A stretch of DNA of 64,000 bases from an uncultured Clostridia bacterium (GCA_934122085.1 CAKOVS010000003.1:1-64000), one strand, 5' to 3'; counted from the stretch's first letter, positions 48,910 through 57,603 are shown. Notes: generated by a model from the sequence alone, not told the origin. Translations and numbers: made by a program.

Positions 48910-50746
48910 TTATTTTTTCCTCCTCTTTTTTCTCATATTTATTAGATATTAATCCTGCTAAAAAACTATGTCCTATTGATTCAAAATCTAATCCTGTAGT
49001 CTGCATAGTTTCTATAAAAATTGGTGATACATCTTTTCCCATTGCCATATGTAATCTTATTACAATATCCATAAATTCTTTTTTATTTCCTGCTTTTATG
49101 CTATTTAGCATTTTATATGTATATCCATCAAGTTTGTTGTCTTCACCTTTATTTTTTAATTCTGAGTGAATTTGAACTCCTAAATTATAAATAACATATA
49201 ATTTGTCATTATTTTTCTTAATATCTTCCACTTCTTTTCCCTCCTTTTTTAAAGTATTTAATATCATTCTTATTTGTGTTGCTAAAAATGAATTATAACC
49301 ATTTTTCTTTTCACCTTTTAACATTTCATCTCTTATCCTGTCATTAATTATATATTTTATATCTTTATTTTTCATAATATAGTCAACTATTTGTAGTCTA
49401 TATCTGTAATCCCATATTTTTGATAATGTTTTTTCAGCATATTGTGTAAAAAATATTGACATGTATCTTTTTATATTAAAATATTCAATCCTGCTATATG
49501 CTCCATATTCAGCTTCAATTTCTACAACAAATATGTTTTCTAATTGCCACATACTTACCTGTTTATCTTGTTCTACAATATCTAATATTAATTCTGAATA
49601 AGGATTTTCATTTCTATTTTCATATTTTGATTTATTTCCAAAATTAATATTTGTTTTATATAATCTATCTATTCCAGTATCATAATTTACAAAACTTAGT
49701 AGTTGTTTTTCTCTATATTCTCCATTTTCTTTTATTGTTTTTGTTATTGTTGTCATTCCTGCTGGTATACAAAATAAAATTAATTTACATACATCACATA
49801 TTGGCATATTTACATTTTGATTCCAAAAGAAATTTCTAGCATTATCACTACTTATAGCAAGTGGCACAAAGTTTCCTTCTGAATAATTTGTTGTCAATCC
49901 TATTTCATTTTCACACATACAACATCTTTTTATTACTTTTTCTTTTAAATATTTTTGGATATCTTCTATTGTCTTTGATTTATCAATATAGTCTTTTATT
50001 ATTTTTGAATAGATTTTTTCTATATCTTGTGTAATATTGCCTTCTTTTGAATTTTCTATATATTCTTTTATTTGTTCAATACTATACTCATTTTGAATAA
50101 TACCATTAATAAAACCTGTTTCCACAATATTGCTTACATAATCTTTATGCATAACTTCTTGTTGTTCTTCATAAGATAATGCTGTTTTAACTACATTTAG
50201 AAAACTCGGTTGGCCATAATATGTATTACTTAAGATACTTTTAAATAAATTTAATGTTAATCTTTTATTTATATTGTCTTTTTCTATATTTGAAATCAAT
50301 TTTTCTTTTATTTCTATAATTTCTTGTTTTGTATTTACTTTATCAATTTGTTCATATTGTTCTTTCATTTCTTCATATATAATTTCGTCAATTTTTTTAA
50401 TTTTACCTAATTGTTTTTTTATCGTGTCTTTAATATATTTTTTATTTGATTTTATCTTATCTTTTCGCTCTTTTTCCTTATCTTTATCCTCAAACTCAAC
50501 TTCTATATTATTTTCCAAATAATCAAATAAACTCTTGGTTCTAGTTTTTACACTTTCTGCAACATTATATTTTTTGAAAAAATAATTAAAATAATATTTG
50601 TGAAAATTTCTTAAATTTTCTGTATCAAACTCAATATAATTATTTTTTCTAATCGCAAATTCATCATCATTATCTTCAAGAATTCTTAAAAATCCCACGA
50701 TTCCAGCATTATAAAACCAATCATTTAAGTATACTTTTATCTTCAA
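48902..50746 (-). CDS. cas8b: Cascade large subunit Cas8b (Cst1 type)
   Basis: 614 residues. It starts MKIKVYLNDWFYNAGIVGFL, typical of Cst1-type large subunits. A zinc-finger-like pair is visible: RCCMCENEIG and MPICDVCKLILF. Acidic, Lys-rich helices occupy 85-150. Cas8 recognises the PAM and recruits Cas3. Its Cst1 type together with Cst2 and Cas5 defines the Tneap branch of subtype I-B. Preceded by an AGGAGGTGC site 14 bases after cas6. Confidence 0.92.
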   Translation of the reverse strand: MKIKVYLNDWFYNAGIVGFLRILEDNDDEFAIRKNNYIEFDTENLRNFHKYYFNYFFKKYNVAESVKTRTKSLFDYLENNIEVEFEDKDKEKERKDKIKSNKKYIKDTIKKQLGKIKKIDEIIYEEMKEQYEQIDKVNTKQEIIEIKEKLISNIEKDNINKRLTLNLFKSILSNTYYGQPSFLNVVKTALSYEEQQEVMHKDYVSNIVETGFINGIIQNEYSIEQIKEYIENSKEGNITQDIEKIYSKIIKDYIDKSKTIEDIQKYLKEKVIKRCCMCENEIGLTTNYSEGNFVPLAISSDNARNFFWNQNVNMPICDVCKLILFCIPAGMTTITKTIKENGEYREKQLLSFVNYDTGIDRLYKTNINFGNKSKYENRNENPYSELILDIVEQDKQVSMWQLENIFVVEIEAEYGAYSRIEYFNIKRYMSIFFTQYAEKTLSKIWDYRYRLQIVDYIMKNKDIKYIINDRIRDEMLKGEKKNGYNSFLATQIRMILNTLKKEGKEVEDIKKNNDKLYVIYNLGVQIHSELKNKGEDNKLDGYTYKMLNSIKAGNKKEFMDIVIRLHMAMGKDVSPIFIETMQTTGLDFESIGHSFLAGLISNKYEKKEEEKING

Positions 50747-50760
50747 TTTTGCACCTCCTT

Positions 50761-51474
50761 TTAAACAATTTGGAACATCCCAAATCCTGCACTATGTTTA
50801 CTTCCTATCCCTGCTTTATATAAATAACTTAAGAGTTCTATATCTCCTTCTAATGCAAAAATTCCTGTTGAACATTCTATTTGTTTTTCATAAAATTTTA
50901 TAATTACTTTTTTTGCTTTAATTGGAGTAATTTTTAGTGTATCTACTGATTCTAATGGAATATTTGTTATTTTCAATTGTTCTTTAACATTCATTTTTAA
51001 TGTTTCTTCAAATCTTTCATTCTCAAAAGAATAATAATAGTCTTTGTTTTCTTCTCTTTTGCGAACACATAATGGAGATTGAAATTTTATAACTATTTTA
51101 TTATCTTTAATTTCTTTTTCTGGTATAAGTACAATATTTTGTAATGCCCACGAATTCTGATTAATAGAAAATTTCTTGTTTTTTTGATGATTAAATGCAT
51201 TGTATATCGTAATTGCTGTTTCATAATTTTCTATTGTCATATTCATTTCAAATCTTTTGTCTTCTAGTATTATTTCTTGCCCATTAATTTGTGGTTGCCT
51301 AAAGAAAATAGAAAAAGCATAAGGTTTTATAATATTATCTTTCTGGTTATAGTACTTCTTAAATTCATTTTCACTATATTCAGATAATGACAATTTTATA
51401 AAACTGATTATGCTTCTTCTATAATCAATTGGCATTTTTTCATTTTCTAATGTAAAATATAATTTCATTCTCAT
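50761..51474 (-). CDS. cas6: crRNA-processing endoribonuclease Cas6
   Basis: Start at the ATG at 51474 (238 residues, MRMKLYFTLENEKMPIDYRR), directly behind AAGGAGGTGAAAAAT. A longer in-frame start at 51540 would read through a palindromic regulatory stretch. Cas6 traits are the two ferredoxin-like halves and the glycine-rich ending YKAGIGSKHSAGFGMFQIV. It cleaves the repeat RNA and leaves the 8-base handle. First gene of the operon. Confidence 0.93.
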   Translation of the reverse strand: MRMKLYFTLENEKMPIDYRRSIISFIKLSLSEYSENEFKKYYNQKDNIIKPYAFSIFFRQPQINGQEIILEDKRFEMNMTIENYETAITIYNAFNHQKNKKFSINQNSWALQNIVLIPEKEIKDNKIVIKFQSPLCVRKREENKDYYYSFENERFEETLKMNVKEQLKITNIPLESVDTLKITPIKAKKVIIKFYEKQIECSTGIFALEGDIELLSYLYKAGIGSKHSAGFGMFQIV

Positions 51475-51487
51475 ATTTTTCACCTCC

Positions 51488-51548
51488 TTGTATACAAACT
51501 TATTTAAGCTTCCTACATTAAAGTAATTATCGTACGACATGTATACAA
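51488..51548. promoter_or_regulatory. Paired TGTATACAA palindromes before cas6
   Basis: TTGTATACAA at 51488-51497 (perfect palindrome) and ATGTATACAA at 51539-51548 lie 51 bases apart, about five helical turns. CGTACG, another palindrome, lies between (51531-51536). The first overlaps the region just before the cas6 ribosome site. Symmetric paired sites suggest binding of a dimeric regulator controlling the cas operon. No regulator gene is adjacent. Confidence 0.5.
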
Positions 51549-51704
51549 ATTATTAACTTTGTTAAATTTTAATCTATATAAATGTAAATTACTGTAATAT
51601 TAAAATTCGACAAATTGCACCTTCTTTATACCATATTTTACATTTTTTTACAAGTATTTTTATTGCTTTTTGCTTATTCTTTTCCAATATTAGGAAAATA
51701 GCAT

Positions 51705-51742
51705 ACAAAAAAGCACTACATTTTGCTATATAGTGCTTTTTA
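51705..51742 (-). terminator. Terminator of the Nudix-methyltransferase gene
   Basis: AAAAAGCACTA and TAGTGCTTTTT pair around a 12-base loop. T-runs on both strands make it usable in either direction. It overlaps the 3' edge of the gene at 51744. Confidence 0.88.
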
Positions 51743-51743
51743 A

Positions 51744-52838
51744 TTATTTTTCCTTTGCAATAACATTAAAAATATGCCAATGTTTCATATTTCCAAGACC
51801 TGTTAAGCCTTCTTTTTCTACTTCATTAAACTTAATAATATCAAACTCATCAAATAAATTTAGTACCTGCTCTTTTGTAAAAAATGTCATATTAGATTCA
51901 GCATTATTCCAAGAATCATTTATTCCAAAAAAATTCCCAACAAAATAACCATCTTTACATATATTTTTCTTTATAGTTTTCCACATTTCATCAAATTCCT
52001 GTTTATGACAAAAAGATAAACTGTAATTAGCCACAATTAAATCTACTTCTTCTAATTGCATATTTTCAAAATTTCGTTTTTGAAATTCAAATCTTTTCAT
52101 TTCATCAGAACTTAATCTTTTTGAAATTCTTTCTTTTATATTTTCTTTATCAATTGCAGTAACACTCCATCCATTTTTTATTAAATAAACTGTATCATTT
52201 CCAGCTCCGCAACCTATATCAATTGCCTTACCAGTAATATTTTTCACATTCTCTATAAAATACTTTACATTTTTCCTTGGAATATTTGATTCTGTATTAT
52301 CATAATATTTTTCTGACTTTTTCTTTTTTAAAATTCCAACTGCTATTTTATATTCTTCCTTTCCAAAATCAATTGTTGGAACAATTTCATTATTATTATA
52401 CATATTTATAAATTGTTTAATTGTAACCCATTTAGCCTCTGTTGCCTCTCCATCCGGAAATGTAATCTCATTTATAGAAATATTTCTTTGAAATATCCAT
52501 AAATCCTTAAAATCTGGTACTTTTTTATCTCTCTTGACTTCTTTCAAAAAGGTAGCATCTTTTTCTGAGAATATTATTCCTAATTCCTCTTTTAACTCTC
52601 TTAAAATTCCTTCCAAGCTAGTTTCTCCTGCTAATATTGAACCACCATTACATTCCCAGAGTCCTCCATATTTCTTCCAAGAAGCTCTTTTACTTATCAA
52701 TATTTCGTATTTTGAATTAAAAATTATTCCAGTTACGACAATATGATATTCTCCATCTTTAAATTCGTATCCATCTCTTTCTGCTAACTTACCTGTTTTA
52801 TTTCGATTTTCATCATATATATCCCAAAATTCTGCCAT
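51744..52838 (-). CDS. Nudix hydrolase fused to SAM-dependent methyltransferase
   Basis: ATG at 52838 (364 residues) behind GAGGAGAATT. Residues 1-165 form a Nudix domain with a complete box: GGSILAGETSLEG and RELKEELGI. Residues about 190-364 form a class I methyltransferase with SAM motif AIDIGCGAGNDTVYL, acidic AIDKEN and VANYSLSF (motif IV-like). The second part resembles TehB/UbiE-type small-molecule methyltransferases. A fusion implies both act on one substrate or pathway, for example a damaged or modified nucleotide-like compound. Substrate unknown. The next gene upstream is another Nudix hydrolase, 45 bases away. Confidence 0.88.
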   Translation of the reverse strand: MAEFWDIYDENRNKTGKLAERDGYEFKDGEYHIVVTGIIFNSKYEILISKRASWKKYGGLWECNGGSILAGETSLEGILRELKEELGIIFSEKDATFLKEVKRDKKVPDFKDLWIFQRNISINEITFPDGEATEAKWVTIKQFINMYNNNEIVPTIDFGKEEYKIAVGILKKKKSEKYYDNTESNIPRKNVKYFIENVKNITGKAIDIGCGAGNDTVYLIKNGWSVTAIDKENIKERISKRLSSDEMKRFEFQKRNFENMQLEEVDLIVANYSLSFCHKQEFDEMWKTIKKNICKDGYFVGNFFGINDSWNNAESNMTFFTKEQVLNLFDEFDIIKFNEVEKEGLTGLGNMKHWHIFNVIAKEK

Positions 52839-52883
52839 AATTCTCCTCATTTCTTTCATCATAGTTTAAGTTTTATAAAAAAA

Positions 52884-53354
52884 TTAAATGTCTTTATTAA
52901 TTTTGTGAACAGGAAATTTATTTTCTTTTAATACACTTTTTATTGATGGTGGAAGTAATGGATATTCATCAATTTTAGAAATGTCTAACCATTCATATTT
53001 AAGCCAATCCTCTCCTTCAATATTTTTTAAAGTATACTCTATTTTTTTATCTTCCTCATCAACAAATTCTGCTTTATGTACAAATAATATTTCATGATAT
53101 TTAGAACCTTTCATTTCAAAAAAATTCTCTATTGTTGTAACATATCCAATAACCTCTATTTTTTTGCCTAATTCTTCCATAACTTCTCTTTTTACTGTAG
53201 TTTCTGAGTCCTCTCCAATTTTGACTCTTCCTCCCATTAAAGCATAATGATTGGAATTCACATTTCTATGCACTAAAATCTTTCCATTATGTTCAATTAT
53301 TACTGTAGCCCTCACATTTAATTTGTAATCTTCAACATCAATAGTTAAGTCCAT
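52884..53354 (-). CDS. Nudix hydrolase
   Basis: 156 residues with a full Nudix box: GGRVKIGEDSETTVKREVMEEL followed by GKKI (shown here in two parts as GGRVKIGEDSE and REVMEELG). The family hydrolyses nucleoside diphosphates linked to another moiety. The pattern NHYALMGGRVKIGED and the C-terminal LLPPSIKSVL match a common clostridial NUDIX type with no fixed substrate. The gene lies just upstream of the Nudix-methyltransferase fusion and may share its transcript. Confidence 0.88.
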   Translation of the reverse strand: MDLTIDVEDYKLNVRATVIIEHNGKILVHRNVNSNHYALMGGRVKIGEDSETTVKREVMEELGKKIEVIGYVTTIENFFEMKGSKYHEILFVHKAEFVDEEDKKIEYTLKNIEGEDWLKYEWLDISKIDEYPLLPPSIKSVLKENKFPVHKINKDI

Positions 53355-53388
53355 CTTTTTACACTCCTTTTCTTTATTTTTATATCAC

Positions 53389-53423
53389 AAATATCCACAA
53401 AAATTGCACTATTTGTGGATATT
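53389..53423 (-). terminator. Hairpin after the bile salt hydrolase gene
   Basis: AAATATCCACAA and TTGTGGATATTT form a 12-pair stem about six bases after the stop at 53429. The T-run is weak (TTTG), so termination may be incomplete. Confidence 0.6.
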
Positions 53424-53428
53424 TATTA

Positions 53429-54403
53429 CTAATTTTGATAATTAATATGCTCACCTTTTATTAATGGATATCTAATAAGACTCTCTCCATCTAAATTTTC
53501 TTTGTGCATATCAACTGCTGTAATTTGATGATTATCATAAGTTGTATAATAATATATTCCTTTAGTTGCATTACAACATGATGTATAAATTGTAATTTCA
53601 TATTTTCCATCATCTAATTGGCAACAACCTCTTTGCTGATCAACTGAATTAAGTATATGGAAAAATTGACTTACACTCTCATTTTCATCTTCACCAGATA
53701 CAGAATTCATTTTTACAAATGCTACTCTAACAAATCTTGATTGTGATGATAAATCCCCTGGAAGCCCTATTGCTCCCATTCCTCTACTATATTGTTGCAA
53801 TTCTAGATTTTGTGCAAAAGAATTCTTTGATGATTTGTTAGATAAATTCATATAATTATTTAAAGCAAATAATTGCTTATCAAATGGTGGATTATTTGTT
53901 AATACTCCTACTGGATTATCATATACTTTGATTCCATCTCTCACCGCTTCTACAGTTATAGACTCCTCTGAATCTGAAATAATCCAATGCAATTGTGCTA
54001 ATGGTAATTGAGCACTAAATGGAACATTTAGTAAATTAATTTTTTCAATTAACCTTTTTGCTTCTTTTGTTGTAGCACATTGGCTTAAAATCCATGGAAT
54101 AAATTCAAATTGTGCAATATTATCTTTTTCTTGTTGTGGTTCATTATAATGAGCATTACCAACAAAATTTAATCCTGCTATTCCTAATCCTTTTTCATTT
54201 ATTGCATCATAATATAATGGATAATTATCAGCTACATAAGCCATTCCTATTATTGCATAATGATTTGTTATTGATTCTTTATTTCTAAAATTAAATTGAT
54301 AATTTCTTGGTGTTATTGCTATTTCTTCATTATAAGAAAACTCATAATCTAATGTTCTCCCAAAATAGAAGTCTTTTGTTTTATATGTTGTTGCAGTACA
54401 CAT
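53429..54403 (-). CDS. bsh: Bile salt hydrolase / choloylglycine hydrolase
   Basis: ATG at 54403 (324 residues) behind AAGGAGGAAAT; the mature enzyme begins at Cys2 after Met removal, as required for this Ntn-hydrolase family. The catalytic set is present: Cys2, Arg16 and Asp19 (GRTLDYE), Asn79 (LNFVGNA), Asn170/171 (LTNNPPF) and Arg223 (SQSRFVR). It has no signal peptide, so it is cytoplasmic. It likely deconjugates taurine or glycine bile salts, indicating life in an animal gut. Penicillin V acylase is the alternative within the family; I cannot separate them by eye with certainty. Confidence 0.9.
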   Translation of the reverse strand: MCTATTYKTKDFYFGRTLDYEFSYNEEIAITPRNYQFNFRNKESITNHYAIIGMAYVADNYPLYYDAINEKGLGIAGLNFVGNAHYNEPQQEKDNIAQFEFIPWILSQCATTKEAKRLIEKINLLNVPFSAQLPLAQLHWIISDSEESITVEAVRDGIKVYDNPVGVLTNNPPFDKQLFALNNYMNLSNKSSKNSFAQNLELQQYSRGMGAIGLPGDLSSQSRFVRVAFVKMNSVSGEDENESVSQFFHILNSVDQQRGCCQLDDGKYEITIYTSCCNATKGIYYYTTYDNHQITAVDMHKENLDGESLIRYPLIKGEHINYQN

Positions 54404-54535
54404 ATTTCCTCCTTGTATAATATATTTTTTGGTTAAAGTCTCCCCCACATTCATATTATTTCTTAATTAAACTTTTTTATAATTATAACATTCTTTTTGT
54501 TTTTGTAAAATAAAATATTGTAAATTTTAGTAACA

Positions 54536-54584
54536 AAAATAGATCTAATATTGTAATTAACTTACTGGATATTAGGTCTATTTT
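54536..54584 (-). terminator. Terminator of the histidine phosphatase gene
   Basis: Minus strand AAATAGACCTAATAT pairs with ATATTAGATCTATTT (one mismatch or wobble) around a loop, followed by TTG and A/T-rich DNA. Confidence 0.8.
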
Positions 54585-54591
54585 GCTTTTA

Positions 54592-55263
54592 TTATTTATT
54601 AAAATCATCAAACTCTAAATCATCAAATGGAATATTTTCAATTTCTTCTATTTCATTTTCGTCATTTAAAGTTAATTTAAATACTTCTGGTGAATTTATT
54701 CTTTTATCAAATACTACTTTGCCTTTAAAGCTTAATTTTAGTTCTCTATTGGGTGTTACTTTTTCTAATTTACACCATTTTAATAAGAAATACATTATTG
54801 CATAATCATGTGCAAATATTGCTATTCTTTTTCCTTTATTTTGACTAACAACTTCTTGGAATGCTTCATTTACTCTTTCTCTTACTTCAGCTTGGCTTTC
54901 TCCTCCTTCTGTTTTGAAATTTTCGTCTTCATATTGTCTTGTATACCAATCTGGATATTCTTTATCATTTGGCTTTCCTACTCTTTTTTCATCAAATCTT
55001 TCATCTATATTTGCTTTTAAATGTTGTTTTTCTAATAGATACTTTGCTGTTTGTAATGTTCTTACACAATTGCTTGTATATACTACATCTATGTTTTGCA
55101 ATTCTTCTTCATTGCTTAGTATTTCTGCTCTTTTTTCTCCTGTTACACTTAATATTATTTTTTCACTTCTTAATACTTTGTCTTGACTTGTTTTCCAACT
55201 TTCTATTACGTCTTTTGTATTGATTCTTACTGAGTGTCTTATTAAATATACTGTTGTTTTCAT
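54592..55263 (-). CDS. Histidine phosphatase (phosphoglycerate-mutase-like)
   Basis: 223 residues. The catalytic RHG motif reads LIRHSVR (His9), with Ser instead of Gly. The second His lies in IAIFAHDYAIMYFL, and Glu in EGGESQAEVRERV-like TEGGESQAEVRERV. The family dephosphorylates small molecules, nucleotides or proteins; the substrate is not predictable. It lacks a ribosome site of its own: the start lies four bases after the stop of an 11-codon ORF with a strong site, implying translation by coupling. Confidence 0.85.
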   Translation of the reverse strand: MKTTVYLIRHSVRINTKDVIESWKTSQDKVLRSEKIILSVTGEKRAEILSNEEELQNIDVVYTSNCVRTLQTAKYLLEKQHLKANIDERFDEKRVGKPNDKEYPDWYTRQYEDENFKTEGGESQAEVRERVNEAFQEVVSQNKGKRIAIFAHDYAIMYFLLKWCKLEKVTPNRELKLSFKGKVVFDKRINSPEVFKLTLNDENEIEEIENIPFDDLEFDDFNK

Positions 55264-55267
55264 GATA

Positions 55268-55303
55268 TCATTGTATGAGATATTTAATACTTAAATACAC
55301 CAT
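55268..55303 (-). CDS. Upstream mini-ORF (11 residues)
   Basis: MVYLSIKYLIQ, preceded by an excellent AAAGGAGTGT site. Its TGA is followed by TATC and then the ATG of the phosphatase gene, which has no ribosome site. The arrangement suits re-initiation or a regulatory leader peptide. The peptide sequence itself shows no codon run of one amino acid that would suggest attenuation. Alternatively the phosphatase begins at another codon. Confidence 0.5.
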   Translation of the reverse strand: MVYLSIKYLIQ

Positions 55304-55372
55304 ACACTCCTTTCTTCATTTTTTATCGTTTTTATTATATCTCAAATATATTATATTTTCAAGCAAAAATTA

Positions 55373-56824
55373 TTAAATGACTTCATTTAATAATACTCGT
55401 CCTCTTGAATCAAGTTTTACTAGCTGACTATTAATTGCAATTGTTTGTAATTCTAACATCTTCTGCATTACTGTCTCCACACTAATATCAAATATTTGAG
55501 CTATTTTTTCTAATCCTTTTTCTCTGTTATCTATCAATATATCTGAATATCTTTTTAATACTTCATAAAATTCTCTATGTTGATCTGTTATATCTTCACT
55601 ACTTAATAATGTATCTGTATTACTATTTTCAAATACGTCTTGTGGATTATATGTATTATCTTCAATTATATCTAGTAAATCAAAATAACCATCTGTTGTT
55701 TGTTGAATAAGACTTATTTCAAATTTATTTTTTGATAAATAATTAAACATTGCGTATTTTATGCCTTTCATAAGGACATTTATTACTAAATTTTGATCAT
55801 AAGATAAATTGGTTTCAATTTTTCCACCATTCTCTATTAATTTTAAGTATACTTCTTGTTTTAAGTCTTCAAAATTGTTTAATCTTCCGTACATTTGAGC
55901 TATCACAATAGCCAATTTCTCAATTGTTTTATCTTTTGCAAAATATATTTTTTCGATTAATTCGTTACTTATTTGCTTTTGTTTTCCTAAATATATTTTT
56001 CCGTCTGAAATATTAAATACTTTTCGAGTTAATTCTGGATTTTTCTTGTTTCCAATTATTTCTTTTATAAATGTATTTATTCCAATATTATATTCTTTAC
56101 AAATATCCATTATCTCTTCTGTTGAATAATCTCTGTCTCCGAATTTGCTTAAATTTTCTATATCTATTTTCAATAAATCTGCTTTTACTTTATCTTTTTG
56201 TGAAATTTCTTTAAGTTTTACCTCTTTTCCATTTATTAATTCTCCATATTGTTTTTGATTAAGACCTAATGATTCTTTTATTTGATAGTCTGTATACCCT
56301 TTATCTTCTTTGGCTTTTTTCACTTCTTTAGGAGTTATAATCTTGTCATTTTTTATATCTTTTATTATATCATTTCTTATATTTATTTTATCTTGATAAT
56401 CAAAAATCTTATTTTTTATTCTTTTTATTTTTCCATTCAATATCTTTATATATTTTTCTGCACTTATATCTAGTATTTTCATTAATCTAATATCGTCTGT
56501 TATATATTTTCTCATTTCTTTTATGTCTTCTGTAATTAAATATTCATTCTTTATATACTGTTTTAATATTTTTCGTTCTTCTGGCTTATATCTAATTCTA
56601 TTATTATTTATGTTTGTACAAAGTCTACATATAAAATAACATTTTTCGCCTTTTCTTAATTTGGCATATGTATTTTTTGGGATTCCTAAACATTTTTTTA
56701 GTTCTTGTATAGTTATTCTTGTGTTTTCTAGTATTTGATATATTGTTTCAGATGTTACTTTTTCTTCATCTTTTATCCTATAGTTTTGAATAATGTTTTC
56801 TAATACATACGATTTTCCATCCAT
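55373..56824 (-). CDS. Sigma-70-like protein with repeated N-terminal HTH units
   Basis: About 483 residues from the ATG at 56824 (the ATG at 56836 is too close to AAAGGA). The N-terminal half holds two or three helix-turn-helix-like units, such as ITIQELKKCLGIPKNTYAKL and YTDYQIKESLGLNQKQYGEL, each followed by a Lys/Gly turn. Near 300-375, KLAIVIAQMYGRLNNFEDL then KQEVYLKLIEN resembles sigma region 2. The last 60 residues have a region-4-like KGLEKIAQIFDISVETVMQ. This suggests a divergent sigma factor or a sigma-derived DNA-binding regulator. Aromatic -10-melting residues are not obvious. Family not recognised. Confidence 0.6.
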   Translation of the reverse strand: MDGKSYVLENIIQNYRIKDEEKVTSETIYQILENTRITIQELKKCLGIPKNTYAKLRKGEKCYFICRLCTNINNNRIRYKPEERKILKQYIKNEYLITEDIKEMRKYITDDIRLMKILDISAEKYIKILNGKIKRIKNKIFDYQDKINIRNDIIKDIKNDKIITPKEVKKAKEDKGYTDYQIKESLGLNQKQYGELINGKEVKLKEISQKDKVKADLLKIDIENLSKFGDRDYSTEEIMDICKEYNIGINTFIKEIIGNKKNPELTRKVFNISDGKIYLGKQKQISNELIEKIYFAKDKTIEKLAIVIAQMYGRLNNFEDLKQEVYLKLIENGGKIETNLSYDQNLVINVLMKGIKYAMFNYLSKNKFEISLIQQTTDGYFDLLDIIEDNTYNPQDVFENSNTDTLLSSEDITDQHREFYEVLKRYSDILIDNREKGLEKIAQIFDISVETVMQKMLELQTIAINSQLVKLDSRGRVLLNEVI

Positions 56825-56910
56825 TTTATTTTCCATTCCTTTCTTGCTTATCTAAATGCTACACATTATAAAGAAAGATTTTTTTTCAAACTATTTTCCT
56901 CTTTAAAATT

Positions 56911-56945
56911 CAAAAAGATACCTTTAGTTTTGTCTAAAAGTATCT
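56911..56945 (-). terminator. Terminator of the deformylase-like gene
   Basis: Minus strand AGATACTTTTAG pairs with CTAAAGGTATCT (one G-T pair) across a 6-base loop, then TTTTTG. Confidence 0.75.
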
Positions 56946-57105
56946 CTTTTGATTTTCTTTTGGAATTTTTTTTATTTTAATTTAATTGCATTTTTATCTT
57001 ATACTATTTATGTATAGTAGTCAATCATTGTTTTGTTTGTTTAATTTTTATGCTTTTTGTGTGTATTTTTTGTATTTATTGTATTGTTGTTAGCCAATTT
57101 ATTTT
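56946..57105. promoter_or_regulatory. T-rich region with a possible promoter for the sigma-like gene
   Basis: On the minus strand TTGACT near 57026 and TATAAG near 57003 are 15 bases apart, shorter than ideal, and enclose a TACTAT/ATAGTA inverted repeat. It lies upstream of the deformylase-like terminator, so its transcript would have to pass that stem; hence only a weak call. Confidence 0.3.
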
Positions 57106-57516
57106 TTATATTATTATTCCATTTGTATGATCTATTTCATGTTGGATTATTTCTGCAATAAATCCATTATATTTTCCGTGTTGTTTATTGAAATTTATGT
57201 CCATATATTCTACTTCAATTTCTTTATATCTTTTGCATTTTCTTTCTCCGATTAATGATAGACATCCCTCTTCTGTTTGATATTCTTCTTTTTTATTTGT
57301 TATAATTGGATTTATCATTATAAAGTCATATATTCCTCCTGATATACAGATTATTGCTTTATTATATCCTATCATGTTTGCTGCTAGCCCTACACATCTG
57401 TCTTTGTTTGCTTTTAGTGTGTCTAGCAGGTCTTGTGCTATATATTTGTCTTTTTCTGTTGCTTTTTCTGATTTTTGTGATAGGAACATTATGTCTTTTA
57501 CTATGTTTTTTACCAT
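57106..57516 (-). CDS. def: Peptide deformylase-like protein
   Basis: 136 residues. Motif 2 EEGCLSL and motif 3 QHEIDHTNG supply the Cys and two His of the metal site plus the catalytic Glu. Motif 1 reads GLAANMIG instead of GLAAPQIG, so the usual Gln that stabilises the transition state is Met. A family of second deformylase-like proteins in Firmicutes shares this AANMIG form, and some may still be active. Substrate and activity are uncertain, and a standard deformylase probably exists elsewhere. AAAGGATC precedes the start at a longish distance. Confidence 0.8.
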   Translation of the reverse strand: MVKNIVKDIMFLSQKSEKATEKDKYIAQDLLDTLKANKDRCVGLAANMIGYNKAIICISGGIYDFIMINPIITNKKEEYQTEEGCLSLIGERKCKRYKEIEVEYMDINFNKQHGKYNGFIAEIIQHEIDHTNGIII

Positions 57517-57603
57517 TTTATATTTTGATCCTTTCTTGCTATTGGAGTTTGGAATTAATTTGACTAAGATTCACGCTCTCACTTGCATTGCTAAAATTTT
57601 TTG

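Noticed and set aside
51475..51540. Longer cas6 start at 51540
   Set aside because: The added 22 residues are translated palindromic control DNA, and AAGGAGGTG sits right before the ATG at 51474.
51606..51612. TTCGACA, a perfect Spo0A-box word upstream of cas6
   Set aside because: A 7-base word is expected a few times by chance in 64 kb of both strands, and no second box lies near; the palindromes next to cas6 are better candidates.
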